NCBI GenBank assembly: GCA_023212725.1
Contig: JALBYF010000023.1
Coordinates: 62,001 to 126,000 of the forward strand
Direction: 5' to 3'
DNA length: 64,000 bases
Source of the DNA: Tranzscheliella williamsii
Taxonomy: Eukaryota > Basidiomycota > Ustilaginomycetes > Ustilaginales > Ustilaginaceae
Positions 42,401-52,903 of this stretch are shown one piece after another; the first letter of the stretch is position 1; every line of letters starts with the position of its first letter. The notes under the pieces are model-generated. The model saw nothing but the letters and a program-made list of their open reading frames with translations, was not told the DNA's origin and did no database searches. The translations under genes were made by a program, and so were the position numbers.

Positions 42401-43417
42401 CCACCGGTCTGGGGATGTGGTCGACAACATATTGGTTGCAAGATCAATGGAGTTTTTGTCTATGGCTTGCGGTATAGTTGGGTTAGCCATACTAGAAGAT
42501 AAGGACGCACCAGCCATTGGTACGGACGCTAGGTATGGCCGAGCATCTTGAGAGGAAGAGGCGCTAGCATGCGAATAGCTCCGTTTTGCTGAGGATTGAA
42601 GGGAGTTGGTTCTATCTAGTTTGCTTGCACGGCCATGTGCCGAAGAAGCTCTTTCCTTTTGAGGGGGTTTCATAGCACCCCATTGTGACGCTACTTCATC
42701 TTCAGGTGACTTCGTCGCTGCTTTGGCTCTTGCCTGACTTGCCATTGTAGGACGTGCAAAGCTGTTACCACTCACTGCGTTCCCGTTGGAGAAGGAAGCG
42801 TTGAACAACGCCTCTCCAGCGTTCTTGTGCGAAACGGAAGCGGTGTTCGGTGATATGCTTCGCTGCTTCTCAGGCGAAGGGGCAAAAGCAACCGCCTTGG
42901 GGGCCAAAGAGGCAGAAACACCGCCTTGGCTCTCCTTGCTAGCTTGCTGCAAGCTTTGATCACTTTTCGGTAGCGACTGGAGACCCTCGACAGCGGGCTC
43001 AATGGTGTTTTGCGGATTGGGCAGACTGGCCTGGGGAAGACTTGATCCTGGTAGTCTTGTAGGCACAGGTCGAGGAGGGACCCGTGAACCGTCATTCGCG
43101 GGCAACACCGTAGGTGGTATCTCGGAGGCGCCATTCAGGAAAGCGTCATCGTTTGGTTGAAGCGAAAGACGAAGCTGAGGCAGTGGAGTATGCTGCTTCC
43201 AATCTTGCTGAGGTTGGGCGGAAGCAATATTGGCTTCGTACTTGGCAGCGAGGGCCTTGGTCTTGCCGAGGCTGCCGAATTTGGAACCCTTGGTAGGCGA
43301 AGGACGGGAGCGGGTGGTTAGATCGTCTTTCTCAGACTGCAATCGCACATCACCGAGTTCGTCTTTGAGAGGCGAAGCTGGGCCCTGCGTTGAGAACCTG
43401 GAGAAGAACTTCTTCAT
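39500..43417 (-). CDS. Rho guanine-nucleotide exchange factor (DH domain)
   Basis: Protein of 1305 residues, one exon, ATG at 43417 (MKKFFSRFSTQGPAS). The N-terminal 420 residues are disordered and Ser/Pro-rich. The DH (Dbl homology) domain starts near 425 with TRQEVLWEIVASEERYVAEL, is interrupted by about 187 disordered residues, and resumes near 639 (LPPSLKEVLTAMSDGLVEAH) through DQWPLVRSLADVFMEYSHVL and SIFASMPFQRLLKYPLLFQN, ending near 820. A PH-like stretch may follow (DLWAVRFSDVEIKC, then RNLYKFISVIAWRNAAR). The C-terminus is acidic, then Ser/Asn-rich. DH proteins load GTP onto Rho/Cdc42/Rac and control polarity and filament growth; the target GTPase is unknown. Confidence 0.88.
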   Translation of the reverse strand: MKKFFSRFSTQGPASPLKDELGDVRLQSEKDDLTTRSRPSPTKGSKFGSLGKTKALAAKYEANIASAQPQQDWKQHTPLPQLRLSLQPNDDAFLNGASEIPPTVLPANDGSRVPPRPVPTRLPGSSLPQASLPNPQNTIEPAVEGLQSLPKSDQSLQQASKESQGGVSASLAPKAVAFAPSPEKQRSISPNTASVSHKNAGEALFNASFSNGNAVSGNSFARPTMASQARAKAATKSPEDEVASQWGAMKPPQKERASSAHGRASKLDRTNSLQSSAKRSYSHASASSSQDARPYLASVPMAGASLSSSMANPTIPQAIDKNSIDLATNMLSTTSPDRWTSGRSLSPLHFPTHASVAMQVTKSGSSGTKPSSRRSSLNATSPTGPTKEVIFPVTGNGSRSFGFPTWSEMTQEDLVKNLGPRERTRQEVLWEIVASEERYVAELEKAKELYIDALLHPGEFDPDRVFPPPPATAKEISVDPFLSKPQSGTITTAKKHSDRSNALQGSDSPDANLPIAARFMSTLSSADKSENIASIGRKAHSPDAIDSVGREIAANAAAGSHSPYAVGSRSHPYLASVYTPNRSDSAFGLGLGLGTTATRDRSAVGYMHGPVATSLSGGSSKAQKLRSRSKTSGRVDALHLTVPLPPSLKEVLTAMSDGLVEAHGLLLDALKIRYQDQWPLVRSLADVFMEYSHVLGHYAAYVCHLQRAMEELEEAALMERAFRGKKLKKERLSSTIGLGRTVAALETCSAERGFAGLSIFASMPFQRLLKYPLLFQNLLFHTDPSTHEFESTVAMVVEVERLVRSIEDEKINAEERDKTRDAFARIDGITDKQVLRPRTARVLIEERALYDESARRTVSETARKDALSTVGCSDSEGADSGTESAAGGSSHRAGGRWSSNNTGLKEALRTKRSYRRLSDFLTAEDRSTAPSKAPSMGSKKDLWAVRFSDVEIKCQRIGVTALPMVSTAALTDASTGASVTTSSAEAADFAARSKDSRERLKALRNTTLRAKTRNLYKFISVIAWRNAARQTGLYNTEAEIDGLPTSHEVDELEEIDSNDEDENDAASSVSSSSSSSDEGVGGAAASNKYIRSTKLSFTYWGDRLEPTVSGSSSGFGGSTATKAAVYTNGSSATGGTSIAAHRALSQGSTGARPPARSHPNRNAAQHSLNAQLAHSTSLAHRQPGLNGMRNHGASRSSTCVSTTTSALASSSNNDEYGGTRPHSPTKRHTAANNSGVKGRLSEPMSASSISSASESVQNAVAQMHARQRSDKFGGRMRASVGTAGGAPGSTAITAATKSTSSLHRS

Positions 43418-44506
43418 ATTGAATTTGCCGTGACCAGTGAGTGCTATTAGACGTTAGGGTATACGATCGTAGAGGGTCGTTCGAAGTCGTAAGGAAGGCT
43501 ATCTAGACCGCCTTATGGAACGGTTCATGCAGGCGGTGGATGAGCTCGTGATGGGAGCAGCTACAGTAGCGCCGGTCGAGTCTCTATAAGTGCGTTGCTA
43601 GCCGTCAGGTCTATCGTCAGACCGAAGTCCGTGGTCGTCAAAGAGGTGCGCAGTTGAAGGCGATGTAGTTGAGGTTCTTCGCCGACCATACGAAGACGTG
43701 TTGGGCGCCTCTATGGCCAGCTTCAAGGAACAGGTGCAGCTTTGCTTCTCGAACCAACGAAGTGGTAGGCAAGATGGCCGCGAAGCAGGCGAGGCAGGAT
43801 GGGAGATAGGCCCTGCAGCTGAGTTAAAGTCAAAGGCTTCTAAGTAGCTTACACGCACTTCTTACAATCACAAAGCACGCGCCCTCACGCTTAACTGAAA
43901 GCGCATCACCGTCACATCGACACATCCGCATCACAATCACCCTCACCGCAGTCACAACCATACTCACAATCACAAATCTATCAGAATTAACTTAGCTCAC
44001 ATGCGCTTGTTCACCCCGTCTGCTTCACAGAAGGATTAGGATTAGGCTCTTCGGTGGTCCATCCGAGCCTTCATTCACATATGTATATTTCGTGATTCAT
44101 GATTTAACCCTGCACCGCTTCGCGCGCACTGTGCCTTTTGTTGCTTCACTTTTCAGTCACTTTTACAGGCCTGCGGACATCGCATTTGAACCTACGATGG
44201 GTGCCTTGTGAAGGACCGACTGCAGAGTAGACATAGTCCGGCTTACGCTTAAGTCTCAACAGAGGTAGTATCCTTCCGGCCAAATGGGCAAGTCATGCGC
44301 TGATTGTTTTTGTTAGGGACAAGGCAAGCACAGACCCCACCAACGCAAAGCCGTTGTTAGGTCGGCTCAGGTACTGCTCGGCACTCGGGCAACCGCTAAT
44401 AATACGCTGTACAACCCCGCCAGGCCTTTCCTCCTTGCTCAACTGGTACTGCTTTTTCCACGACAACCTCGTTAGCTCCCCAAAAACTGCCATCAGTGTT
44501 CGTATC
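43418..44506. other. Divergent promoter region with TCAC-rich tract
   Basis: Separates the Rho-GEF (minus) and SAP30-like (plus) genes. About 43896-43980 is a degenerate run of TCACAATCAC-type units (many TCAC and CACAATC motifs). Apart from this I see no feature. Confidence 0.5.
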
Positions 44507-45157
44507 ATGGTCGCCAACGATGATGTCAAGAGCAAGGACAAGGGTAAAGCTGGTGATGATATAGACCGAGGTAAGTCGGCATCTAGTATTAGCCAAGCGT
44601 TCATCGCAACAGTCTGCTGATCATTCCGCTCTTCTCTCTACATGAAACTCTCAACGACGCTAACAGAGCCAGCTGTAGACTTCAACGCTCTACCGCCAGA
44701 GGCTGTTCAATCCTATATCTCGTTCTATGATCTCGCACCAACGTATCCTCCTCAGGACAACTCTCATAAGGGAGTGGCCACGTCGTCCAACGGTCGCAAG
44801 CGCAAAAGTAGAGCTGTATCCCCTCAGCCGATGTCGATGGCATCCGGTCGCAAACGCAACGGCGATGCCCCTGGTGCAGATGCGACGTTGGTGAGCGGAC
44901 AGAATACAAACAAGGCAGGCGAGGAGGAGCCGCCATGCCCATCTCACTTTTTCGATGCAGATGCTGCCACCAGTTACCTTGGGCAGGTAGCGAGCCATCA
45001 TTTCAACAGCCAGCCAGCTCCCAAGGAGGGCGAGGTGGTCGTAGGCTTTCTCTACAAGTGCCGTGCCAAAGGAGAATTGAATCGACCGCTTGCCCACTAT
45101 CGTCTGCGGGATGGTCCCAATGACAGACGAATAGGTCAGGACAACCGCTCGAGGTAA
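44507..45157 (+). CDS. SAP30: SAP30-like Sin3-binding subunit of histone deacetylase complex, two exons
   Basis: Exon 1 is 44507-44570 and exon 2 is 44667-45157, with a 96-nt intron (GTAAGT...CTAACAG); 184 residues. VDFNALPPEAVQSYISFYDL matches the first half of the SAP30 Sin3-binding domain, and YLGQVASHHFNSQPAPKEGE then VVVGFLYKCRAK matches the second half (human form: CHFRSIPVNEKDTL then YFIYSVKN). Between them sit some 60-70 basic polar residues with two nuclear-localisation-like clusters (NGRKRKSR, SGRKRNG), absent from animal SAP30. SAP30 bridges Sin3 and Rpd3-type deacetylase in nuclear co-repressor complexes. The role is inferred from the family. The last 20 residues after the domain are less certain. 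Confidence 0.72.
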
Positions 45158-45963
45158 TAACAACCATCCCAAAGTGGCTTTACCGCATATACCCGCTATC
45201 CACGAGCTTGCACTGTCGGCCGATCGCTATCCGCTCGATGGACGATCTTCTCAGCAGGCGAATTGAGTTCTCCAACTGTATTATAGGCTTGGGTCGCTTG
45301 GCACGCTTCCGCTTCCCCCTTTTTTGCCTGCTCATCTCGCGCTGCGTTAGCATGTGGCTACCTGAGGTTACTGTCAGCCCTTTAGAAGGTCAAGGCCGGT
45401 GGCAGCAGCTCGTTTTATCTCTGTTCCACGCTGTGCGCTGATCCGCACCTTCTTGCCGTGCCTTCGCGTTGCGTGTTAGGATATAATCGACAAAGACAGG
45501 TTTGATCTTACCGGGTTGGAAGACCGATTTTGCTGATGACATACACTTTGAATAGGTGTTTTGAATACCGAGACCCTTGCTTTAACGAAAGTTGTATTGG
45601 TCGCGTCTGTTTGCCCATATGCTTTCCGAGCAACCAAGTACGACACGCAGAAGATCTAGCGCAAGCCACCGTGCTTGGTTGTGTGAGGAACTCAGGAAGC
45701 TCTCTTCCTTCTTACTCAACTCCACCAAGCTGCAGCCTGTTCAACCATATCCCCTCGGCAGCAGCAGCCATCGCTGTTATCCCTGTTCACCTGCTTCCCC
45801 GTTTACGTTAAAAAGCTTTGCTTGGGCTAGAGCCGTACTGGTCTCGTTGCTCAAAGCCAGCTGCCGTGTCCATACGAACCGACGGCACCCTTACACCTGC
45901 CAGAGTTTCCCTGTTGCAGCTGCCCGCCTCGCACTTGCGTCGCTGCAATAGCTATCCTATAGG
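45158..45963. other. Intergenic / possible 5' leader
   Basis: Between two plus-strand genes. CTATCCTATAG just before the ATG at 45964 could be a splice acceptor, which would mean an upstream exon for the next gene; no such exon is recognisable. Confidence 0.4.
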
Positions 45964-48900
45964 ATGCCTGCGCGAAGGTCCCTTGGCGCTAGCGCCGTCG
46001 CGGGGCCTTCTGTCCACCTTTCAGTCGTCGAGGATGTCCATCCCATTACGAGACGGCTAAGAAAGATGTGGAAGTTTGCTGCCACCTGTCAGTTTCTCTT
46101 CGTCTTCGACGAGGCCTTCGGCATGAGCGGTTTCGAGACGGATGGGCTTGAGGCCGACTTCGAAAGCTCCGAGACCAACGTCATCCCGGATCTCATGAAG
46201 AGGCTGCTCTACACGCTCACACTTGACCGAAACATCGATACCTACAACTGGGAGCACCACGTGCGTAGACAGTATCTTCGGAGAGCTCCAGAGGCAAACA
46301 AGTTCGGTTCAGAAGAGCATCCGGTGGGTTGGGGGCAACTATCGCTCGAGGACAAGATTAGTACGCTTCATAATCTTTGTGAATGGCAGCTGCATGATCC
46401 AGAGCGGTTTCGTAAGTTGGTGAAGTCGGAAGAAGATGTAACAGCTTGGCGGGTGTCGCCTATCGGCTGGGATTCGCAGGACAATGCATACTGGCTCTTT
46501 GACGACAACCGCATCTGGGTTCAAAGACCCGAACCTCTTCCCACGCCAGCAGCCAAGCCGAGGGCACCAGCGAAGAAAGGATCCAAGCGTGCCCGACTGG
46601 AGGCAGCTGCCGCTAGACGATCCGCGGCTAAGACACCTGAAGCGGCCACACCTGGACAGAAGCGCACTAGAGGAACAAGCAACACTCCCAGTACGACGCC
46701 TGCTAAGAAACCTCGATCCTCGCTCGGCGCAGTAGCCGCTAATGGCACTCCTTCCAGGGATTCGCCCAGACGTGGAAGCAGGGCCTCAGCACGCATCTCG
46801 GCCCCAGAGGAGACGGCCGCAAACAACGCCGGCGGCGCTTCAGATTCGGAGCTTAGCGAGCCCTCCGAACCGTCAGCTGAGCCCACTCAAGTCAACTCGG
46901 ATGCCATGGGTGCTGTCGAGACAAAGCAGGAAGACACCGAGGACGCCATCGCTGCGGCCACGACAGAGATCGAGTGGGTCGAGTTTGAGGCCATCGTGGT
47001 TACGCGACAGGATTGGCTGCAGTTTGCAAAGCGATTCGCCAAGTCCAAGGATCCCAACGAAAAGAATCTACATCAATTTATCAATCAAGAAATCCTCGAA
47101 AGGGTCATCGCCGCCATGGACGAAACGGACAGACAGAAGGCAGTGGAGCAAGCGTTGGCCAACAGGAAGCGGTCCAGCCGAATTGCTCTAAAAGAGTCTG
47201 AGAGGGAAGAGAAGGAGCGCGACCGAGAGGCGCGCGCACGCATGGAGGCGAAGATGGCGTCGATCCGCCAAGAAGAAGATCAAAAGCGTCAGAGGGAAGA
47301 AGAAGAGCTGCAAGCACAGTTTGCTCGCGAAACCCGCATAAAGGAACGGGAAGAGCGCCTTAGAGCCAGAGAGCTCGAGTTGGAGAACAAGGCTATTCGC
47401 GAAGAAGAGGAGCGCGAGCGACGAGAGATTGAACGTCTCGAGCGTCTCCGTCGGCGCGAAGAAATCATCGCCAACGGCGGGGTGCCCCCGCCATCGAAGG
47501 ATTCGACGCCTGTTCCCGATGCGGCCACGGACATTGGAGCAAAGGGTTTGCAGAACGGTGCAGTTCAAGGCGAGGACGAAGAGGAGTGGGAATTGAACTG
47601 CGAGGTATGCGGCAAAGCGGCAATCAACCCTCCGAACGAAGATAAGGAGATCGTCTGTTGCGAGCAATGCGGCGTCTGGCAGCATGTTCGATGCTGGAAT
47701 AAATTCGACAAGCACGTGCTTGGGAGGAAAAAGAAGCGTAACTGGGCCGAAATTGACTTCTTCTGCACAAAGTGTCGTCCACCTCCTGAAGGCGTGGCTC
47801 GTCCGACGCCGGGAATGACCTTCAAGAGAGAGAAGGCCAGCCCTAGCGTCCACAGTATTGGTAGTCCTAGTCAGGACCCCGATAGCCCTATCCGCACCAG
47901 CTCCGATGCAGCGCCAATGCAGGTGGACCCAACTTCTTCAACGATCGATCTGGTGGTACGTGGATCATCTGACAAGCACGCTTCAATTCCACATTCGCTT
48001 CAGCTGTCACAGCAGCAGCAGTCACCCGCCGGGGCCACGCCAGGCCGTGCCGGTCCCGCTTTTGGAGGGGCTTTGCCAGCTCAGACGGGATCTCTAGTTT
48101 CATCTGATTCAAGGCGAATCCACCCGGCCGAGACACCAAGCTCGCTACCGCCTCCTTCAAGCTACATGGTGCCCAGTAAGAATACCCCCACAGGGGACCT
48201 AGGTACGACCGGTCGGCCGATTCTGCCTCCGAGCAAGGCCAGCGTTGCCGCAGGGCCTCTGCATCGTGAGTCGCCGCCCAAAGATGCAGGTGCTGTTATG
48301 GCAAGTATGCCGCCACCGTCAAGCACTAGTAGGCCTATGGTTCTTTCCTCACCTGCTCCTCCCAGCAGCAGCTCCGACTCCGGCATGGGGCTCGGGCGTC
48401 CAAGCCAGCCGTCTTTGTCGACGGTAGGCTCTCCACAATCACCGCAGGCTGCATCGACAGGGTCCGCGGCGCCGCCCGCTTCGCAGCCGCGTTCCCCGTC
48501 TTACAATGGCGGACTGGGCAGTCCAGGCTTGAGACGAGCTTCCCAGGTCTCGGGCTCGTTCCCTATGCGGCATACACCGGCGCGGTCTCCCCTATCGCGT
48601 CCGTACGACTCTGTAACTGGAAACGGAGAACCATTGAACGGGTTCAGTTTAGGCCCTCCTCGAGCTACCAGCCCCTCTGCCTATCGTGGCCAGCTGAGCA
48701 GCCTCACCGGTGCTGCCCAAGCTTTGCACCAGGCTCCTGGCGATCTGGGGAGGCCGAGCCACGCCACAGTGAATCATAGCCCTGTGCCGCAGGCGCCTCC
48801 GCCTGGTAACACCCACCTGCCGTGCCCCGCTACATTGGGAAACGTCGCAGGCGCTGCGTTCTCGTCAGTTACCTCGTCCTCGTCTCCATTGGTTCCACCC

Positions 48901-49179
48901 GAGCATTCTCTGTCGCCCACGGGTAATGTGGAGCCCAAAAGTCAGTTACCGACGTTGGCGTCGGAATGTGTAGAGGCAGTCAGCGTGCCCACCGCAGCCT
49001 CCCAAGCTTTCCGCACTATTGAACACGGCTTGGAGCATGTCCCTCAGCTCTTCACCGATACCACGCAACGACAGGCTGATCCTGATCCGGCTCCTCTTCT
49101 CCCGACAGTGCATAAAGTCATGCCGACTGAGCTAGCTCCAGCTCACATTCCTGATTCTAAAAGCGAAGCCCAGCAGTAA
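45964..49179 (+). CDS. DDT-WHIM-PHD chromatin protein
   Basis: Protein of 1071 residues in one frame. A DDT domain (about 36-95; MWKFAATCQFLFVFDEAFGM) is followed by a WHIM motif (about 130-180; STLHNLCEWQLHDPERF, then GWDSQDNAYWLFDDNRIW), a basic Ala/Lys/Arg region, a highly charged coiled coil (about 395-505; many EERERR-type units), and a PHD finger (about 545-610) with the ordered ligands CEVC, CEQC, HVRC and CTKC. The C-terminal 450 residues are Ser/Pro-rich and disordered. DDT and WHIM together bind ISWI-type remodelers and linker DNA, and PHD fingers read histone H3 tails, so a nucleosome-remodelling accessory subunit (RSF1/CECR2-like) is likely. It sits next to the SAP30-like gene, but they need not act together. 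Confidence 0.85.
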   Translation: MPARRSLGASAVAGPSVHLSVVEDVHPITRRLRKMWKFAATCQFLFVFDEAFGMSGFETDGLEADFESSETNVIPDLMKRLLYTLTLDRNIDTYNWEHHVRRQYLRRAPEANKFGSEEHPVGWGQLSLEDKISTLHNLCEWQLHDPERFRKLVKSEEDVTAWRVSPIGWDSQDNAYWLFDDNRIWVQRPEPLPTPAAKPRAPAKKGSKRARLEAAAARRSAAKTPEAATPGQKRTRGTSNTPSTTPAKKPRSSLGAVAANGTPSRDSPRRGSRASARISAPEETAANNAGGASDSELSEPSEPSAEPTQVNSDAMGAVETKQEDTEDAIAAATTEIEWVEFEAIVVTRQDWLQFAKRFAKSKDPNEKNLHQFINQEILERVIAAMDETDRQKAVEQALANRKRSSRIALKESEREEKERDREARARMEAKMASIRQEEDQKRQREEEELQAQFARETRIKEREERLRARELELENKAIREEEERERREIERLERLRRREEIIANGGVPPPSKDSTPVPDAATDIGAKGLQNGAVQGEDEEEWELNCEVCGKAAINPPNEDKEIVCCEQCGVWQHVRCWNKFDKHVLGRKKKRNWAEIDFFCTKCRPPPEGVARPTPGMTFKREKASPSVHSIGSPSQDPDSPIRTSSDAAPMQVDPTSSTIDLVVRGSSDKHASIPHSLQLSQQQQSPAGATPGRAGPAFGGALPAQTGSLVSSDSRRIHPAETPSSLPPPSSYMVPSKNTPTGDLGTTGRPILPPSKASVAAGPLHRESPPKDAGAVMASMPPPSSTSRPMVLSSPAPPSSSSDSGMGLGRPSQPSLSTVGSPQSPQAASTGSAAPPASQPRSPSYNGGLGSPGLRRASQVSGSFPMRHTPARSPLSRPYDSVTGNGEPLNGFSLGPPRATSPSAYRGQLSSLTGAAQALHQAPGDLGRPSHATVNHSPVPQAPPPGNTHLPCPATLGNVAGAAFSSVTSSSSPLVPPEHSLSPTGNVEPKSQLPTLASECVEAVSVPTAASQAFRTIEHGLEHVPQLFTDTTQRQADPDPAPLLPTVHKVMPTELAPAHIPDSKSEAQQ

Positions 49180-51955
49180 CCTCACACCGAAAGCGCTAGC
49201 GGATTCAAGGGCCACCTTGTCGGCCTCCATCCTTCTGTACCACTATACGGTGGGACACTGCGCAGTTAAGCCGCTGGACCCACAACGTTGCAGGTCGCTA
49301 ATCACATCAATGCCATGCCGCAGTGCGACAGCTCTCTGAACCGCTCCGAATGAACCCATGTGCAGTGACATCGTTGAGCAGTAAGGTTACGAACAATGCT
49401 TTGTTCGTACAGCACCCCTTTGTGGCCGTGGTGACCCTCGATTTACACAGATTACCCTTCACCCACCGTGATACCGAAGATGAAGGCGCACGGCAGCGCT
49501 TAGTCGCCGTGCCACTGATGCGAAAGCAGGGTGAGAGTAGAGGGCATGCGTGCTGCTTGGTGCATTGCATCGGCCCGCGCCAAGGCGGCGTTCCGTCGCC
49601 GGGCGCGCCGGGTGAGAGTCACACCATCACAGCATCGGCGTCGCTTTGCACGTGCCAGAAACAGGCTCAGACTCACACTCCTCACCTTCTCTTCTCCCCC
49701 TGGCGCTACGTATCTACTGTCCCGGACAAAGGCGGTTGCAGCGTTGCGGAGCTCGGTTCTTGGGGTCTTCCCACGCTCCGTAGCAGCGACGCTGGGCTCT
49801 CCCCTCATCGTGCCGGTAGGTTCTTCGGCACGCACCCTTGCGGCAAACGCAAATGCAAGGCCAGCATACGTAGCCAGCACCAACACATGTCTACAGTCAC
49901 AGCTCACTTTGTGATCTTGATTGTGTCTCGCGCTACGTTTGTCTAGCAACCACTAGGCCGCACCAAAAGCAGTCACTAAGGTTCGCGCCGACCCGATTAG
50001 GCAACAGGCTTGTGATTAATAGTACCGCGGCCCTGCCGAACCCTTTGATGCTGCAGGTATCAATGCTACTCGTCCCGTTGCGGCATGGCTGCTCCATGTG
50101 CGAACTGTTCCGAACTAACGTTTACAAGAATGTAACACTCGAAGATCGACGCAGGGTGCGCCAGCAGCGACCACCGCTGACACCGTTGTTTCCTTCTATG
50201 GCAGCCAAGGCATACCGTCTGCGAGCAGATTAGTCGTTGCCCCAATTCAGTAGTATGCATATATGCTGCCTGCACTAGAATCGACGTGCATGTCGTTGGA
50301 TGGCAACTCGCCTGACTTTTCGCATCAGGCACAGAGTCTAGATGGCGCTGAAAAGGGGCTACAACGCGCTTTGGGGCATGAGTAAGTCGATTTCCGTCGT
50401 GGGATAGTCGCCGAAAGAGGGTGTTAGGAGATCCGGGGCGTGTGCCGGTTTTGGGCTGGTTTCATGGGTCTGGAGCCAGGCTCCGATCGAAGCGGGCAGT
50501 TTCCGATCGAAAACCTGGCGGATTCAGGCCGCCCTGCTTCGACTCGGCTCAGCGAGATTGACAGCTGTCGCCATGCAGTGGCTCTTGCTCCCGCCCGGGA
50601 TAGCGTCACCTTGAGCTTGGCAGCGACTGCCCCAGTGTCTAGCCCAGGAGAGCCATCCGTGCCGGGGGAGCCGTTCTGTCCGGGCCGAGAGGCCGTGCCA
50701 CAATACACTCTCGAGCCAGATGGAAAGAAGGCTCCCCCTTGCTTGCATACACTCCAAGCTTTAGCTTAGCAAGTTCGTCGCGCCCAAGACCCAACTCAAT
50801 CGCTCGCTATAGTACTGCTTGCCGTGTTACCAGACCAAAATAATGCCCGTCATGAGTTACAGAGAGGACTGTGACTGTTGCAGGAGAGCGCGCCACAGCG
50901 GCTTCCTGCCAACACCCCAATGCTATACTTGTGACTCTGACTGCAAAGTGAAAGACTGCTCCGACGGGCGCAAGCACAGTCACAGTGCGATTGTGGTTGA
51001 TTCTGCCCTATCACACTCACACGCTTATGGGCGCTGTGGAGCTGGCAAGGATGAAACAGAGCTGTGCTCACTGTACTCAAAAGCATACTGTGGCTAAGTA
51101 TGTTTCGGAGCTTTTCCACTTCTTGCAGTGGCAACCCAACAGAGCTTGTAGCCGCCAAAAGAGGGGAATGTCTTTTTTCATTATTAGCCAAAGAACACCT
51201 TAGTGTGGGAATGTGCAAAGAAGCCAAGTATCCGATTCAGCTGCAGCCGTCTCACGCTACAGCCCACATATTTCCTACTGGACAGACTCACAGAATCTGC
51301 GCCCATTCATAGTCGTTTCAGAATGCAGTCCTGCGTCTCGCACTCTTCTCATGTTTTGGATGAACGCTGAGGTGAGTTGGGCCCAGGTCGGAAATCGCCG
51401 ACAGTGGCTGGCTTGTGGGTGGGTCAAGAGCCCGGTAACGGAAGCGTGTATTGCGAACTGTGACGATCAGAAGGAAGCTGCACCCACCGCAAGCCAACGT
51501 GACGCTTTGGCTTCTCTTGACTTGCATCTCGGAAGTGTGATGTCAGATGGGGACATGACATGTGGCAAGAGCCTCTGCTCGGGCCCGCTGCAGCCCCTGT
51601 CAACGATCTTGCACCATAGCGGCTTCGCAGTAGCCTTCTAGCGACAGACTCAGCCTCAACCCACACGCCCCACTATCCCCACCTCACCCCACAGAAATAA
51701 AGACCCCGTTTTTGATCAGCAGCTGGAAATATATAGCCTGCTCTCATCGTCATAACATCGCCATCGTCTCTACACTCCTCTTGTCACCCTCTGGCTTCTC
51801 CCTGGGCTCAGTTACTGCAGACTAGTCTTGTACAACTTTAGGAGCGTCTCATGGCGCCCGTCACACTCTCTTATTGATTTGACTATAGCAAAACCTAGGT
51901 AGAGGACATCGCAGACTCGGTCTGCGTTGAGAGTGATTGCGCGAGACGAAGGCTT
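49180..51955. other. 2.8-kb intergenic region
   Basis: No ORF here has a recognisable domain. One possible first exon starts at 50342 (MALKRGYNALWGM) and is followed directly by a GTAAGT donor, but the continuation is unclear. An AT run (AAATATATAG) near 51727-51736 may be the TATA element of the gene starting at 51956. CAC/GTG-rich degenerate stretches occur near 50860-51020. Confidence 0.4.
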
Positions 51956-52903
51956 ATGGAAGTCACTGTCGACGATCTGACATCCGCTCCCATGACTACG
52001 ACCTTCGACAAAGCTGTCGAGATATGCGCCAGTCACACCGCTACGTGGCCCAAGAAGAAGCTACAAACGGCGATTCATATGAACGAGCAAGAGGCAGATG
52101 CGATTGAGGTGCTTGGTGAACAGGCGAATGCGATTCCCATTCGCATCAGCCTCAAGCAAAAACAATCGGATCGCCATCTAGATCTCAACATCGACAGCGT
52201 CCACGACCGGGGAAGAAGGAGAGCCCCTCTGGCTGAAATGAATATCGACGACAGTCGCTGTCCCACACCGCACAGCAGCAGCAACCCAGGGCCAGACCAA
52301 AATGTCGAAATGGCAAGCTGGAGCCGAGGGCGGCGTCGTAGGCGCACCGAACCAGTGCGCCAATACAACGCTTACGACAAAAACGAGGGGAAAGGACTGC
52401 ATTATGCACCACACAGCGTTTATGGCAAGGGACAACGGCAATCGGTGCAAGATCCAGCCTGGAGAAGCTACAAGACCATCGAAGCAGGGTTTGGCCAGCA
52501 GCCCACGCTGCCGCATCTACCATCGGAGCAGGATGCTGTCGTCTTTGAAAACTTTGAAGAGTCTCCCGTCTCACCAACAAGTAGCCGACAGCAGAAGGAT
52601 CCTTTTGCTCTTCAGCTACAGTTTGTTCGGAACGCCTCGGCGATTTGCGTAAATCCAGGGGCAATCGCCGTATTTGGCGCTACCATTTCTCGCTCGTCCG
52701 ATGGCGATAGCACAGACGAGGAGCCCAAGCCAGCCCACCACTTGCCGTTAAACAGGGCAAGAACGTCCCGACATAATCGCAGTGCCAGCGATGTGCAGCC
52801 ACATGCAGGCGTCCATGGCGGCGCCCGTGCTACACGTCGCAGAGCCACTGTTGGGTCCGACATAGCCCAAAGACGTGGCGCCGGCGCCTGCCAGCTCTCC
52901 TAG
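51956..52903 (+). CDS. Unknown hydrophilic protein
   Basis: One frame of 315 residues from the ATG at 51956 (MEVTVDDLTSAPMTTTFDKA). No domain recognised. The sequence is polar, with basic clusters (SWSRGRRRRRTEP, RARTSRHNRSASDV), a short conserved-looking segment (QKDPFALQLQFVRNASAICV) and an acidic patch (SSDGDSTDEEPKP). No signal peptide or membrane segment. The Arg clusters suggest a nuclear or nucleic-acid-associated protein, but that is only composition. A TATA-like run lies about 220 bp upstream. Confidence 0.6.
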   Translation: MEVTVDDLTSAPMTTTFDKAVEICASHTATWPKKKLQTAIHMNEQEADAIEVLGEQANAIPIRISLKQKQSDRHLDLNIDSVHDRGRRRAPLAEMNIDDSRCPTPHSSSNPGPDQNVEMASWSRGRRRRRTEPVRQYNAYDKNEGKGLHYAPHSVYGKGQRQSVQDPAWRSYKTIEAGFGQQPTLPHLPSEQDAVVFENFEESPVSPTSSRQQKDPFALQLQFVRNASAICVNPGAIAVFGATISRSSDGDSTDEEPKPAHHLPLNRARTSRHNRSASDVQPHAGVHGGARATRRRATVGSDIAQRRGAGACQLS

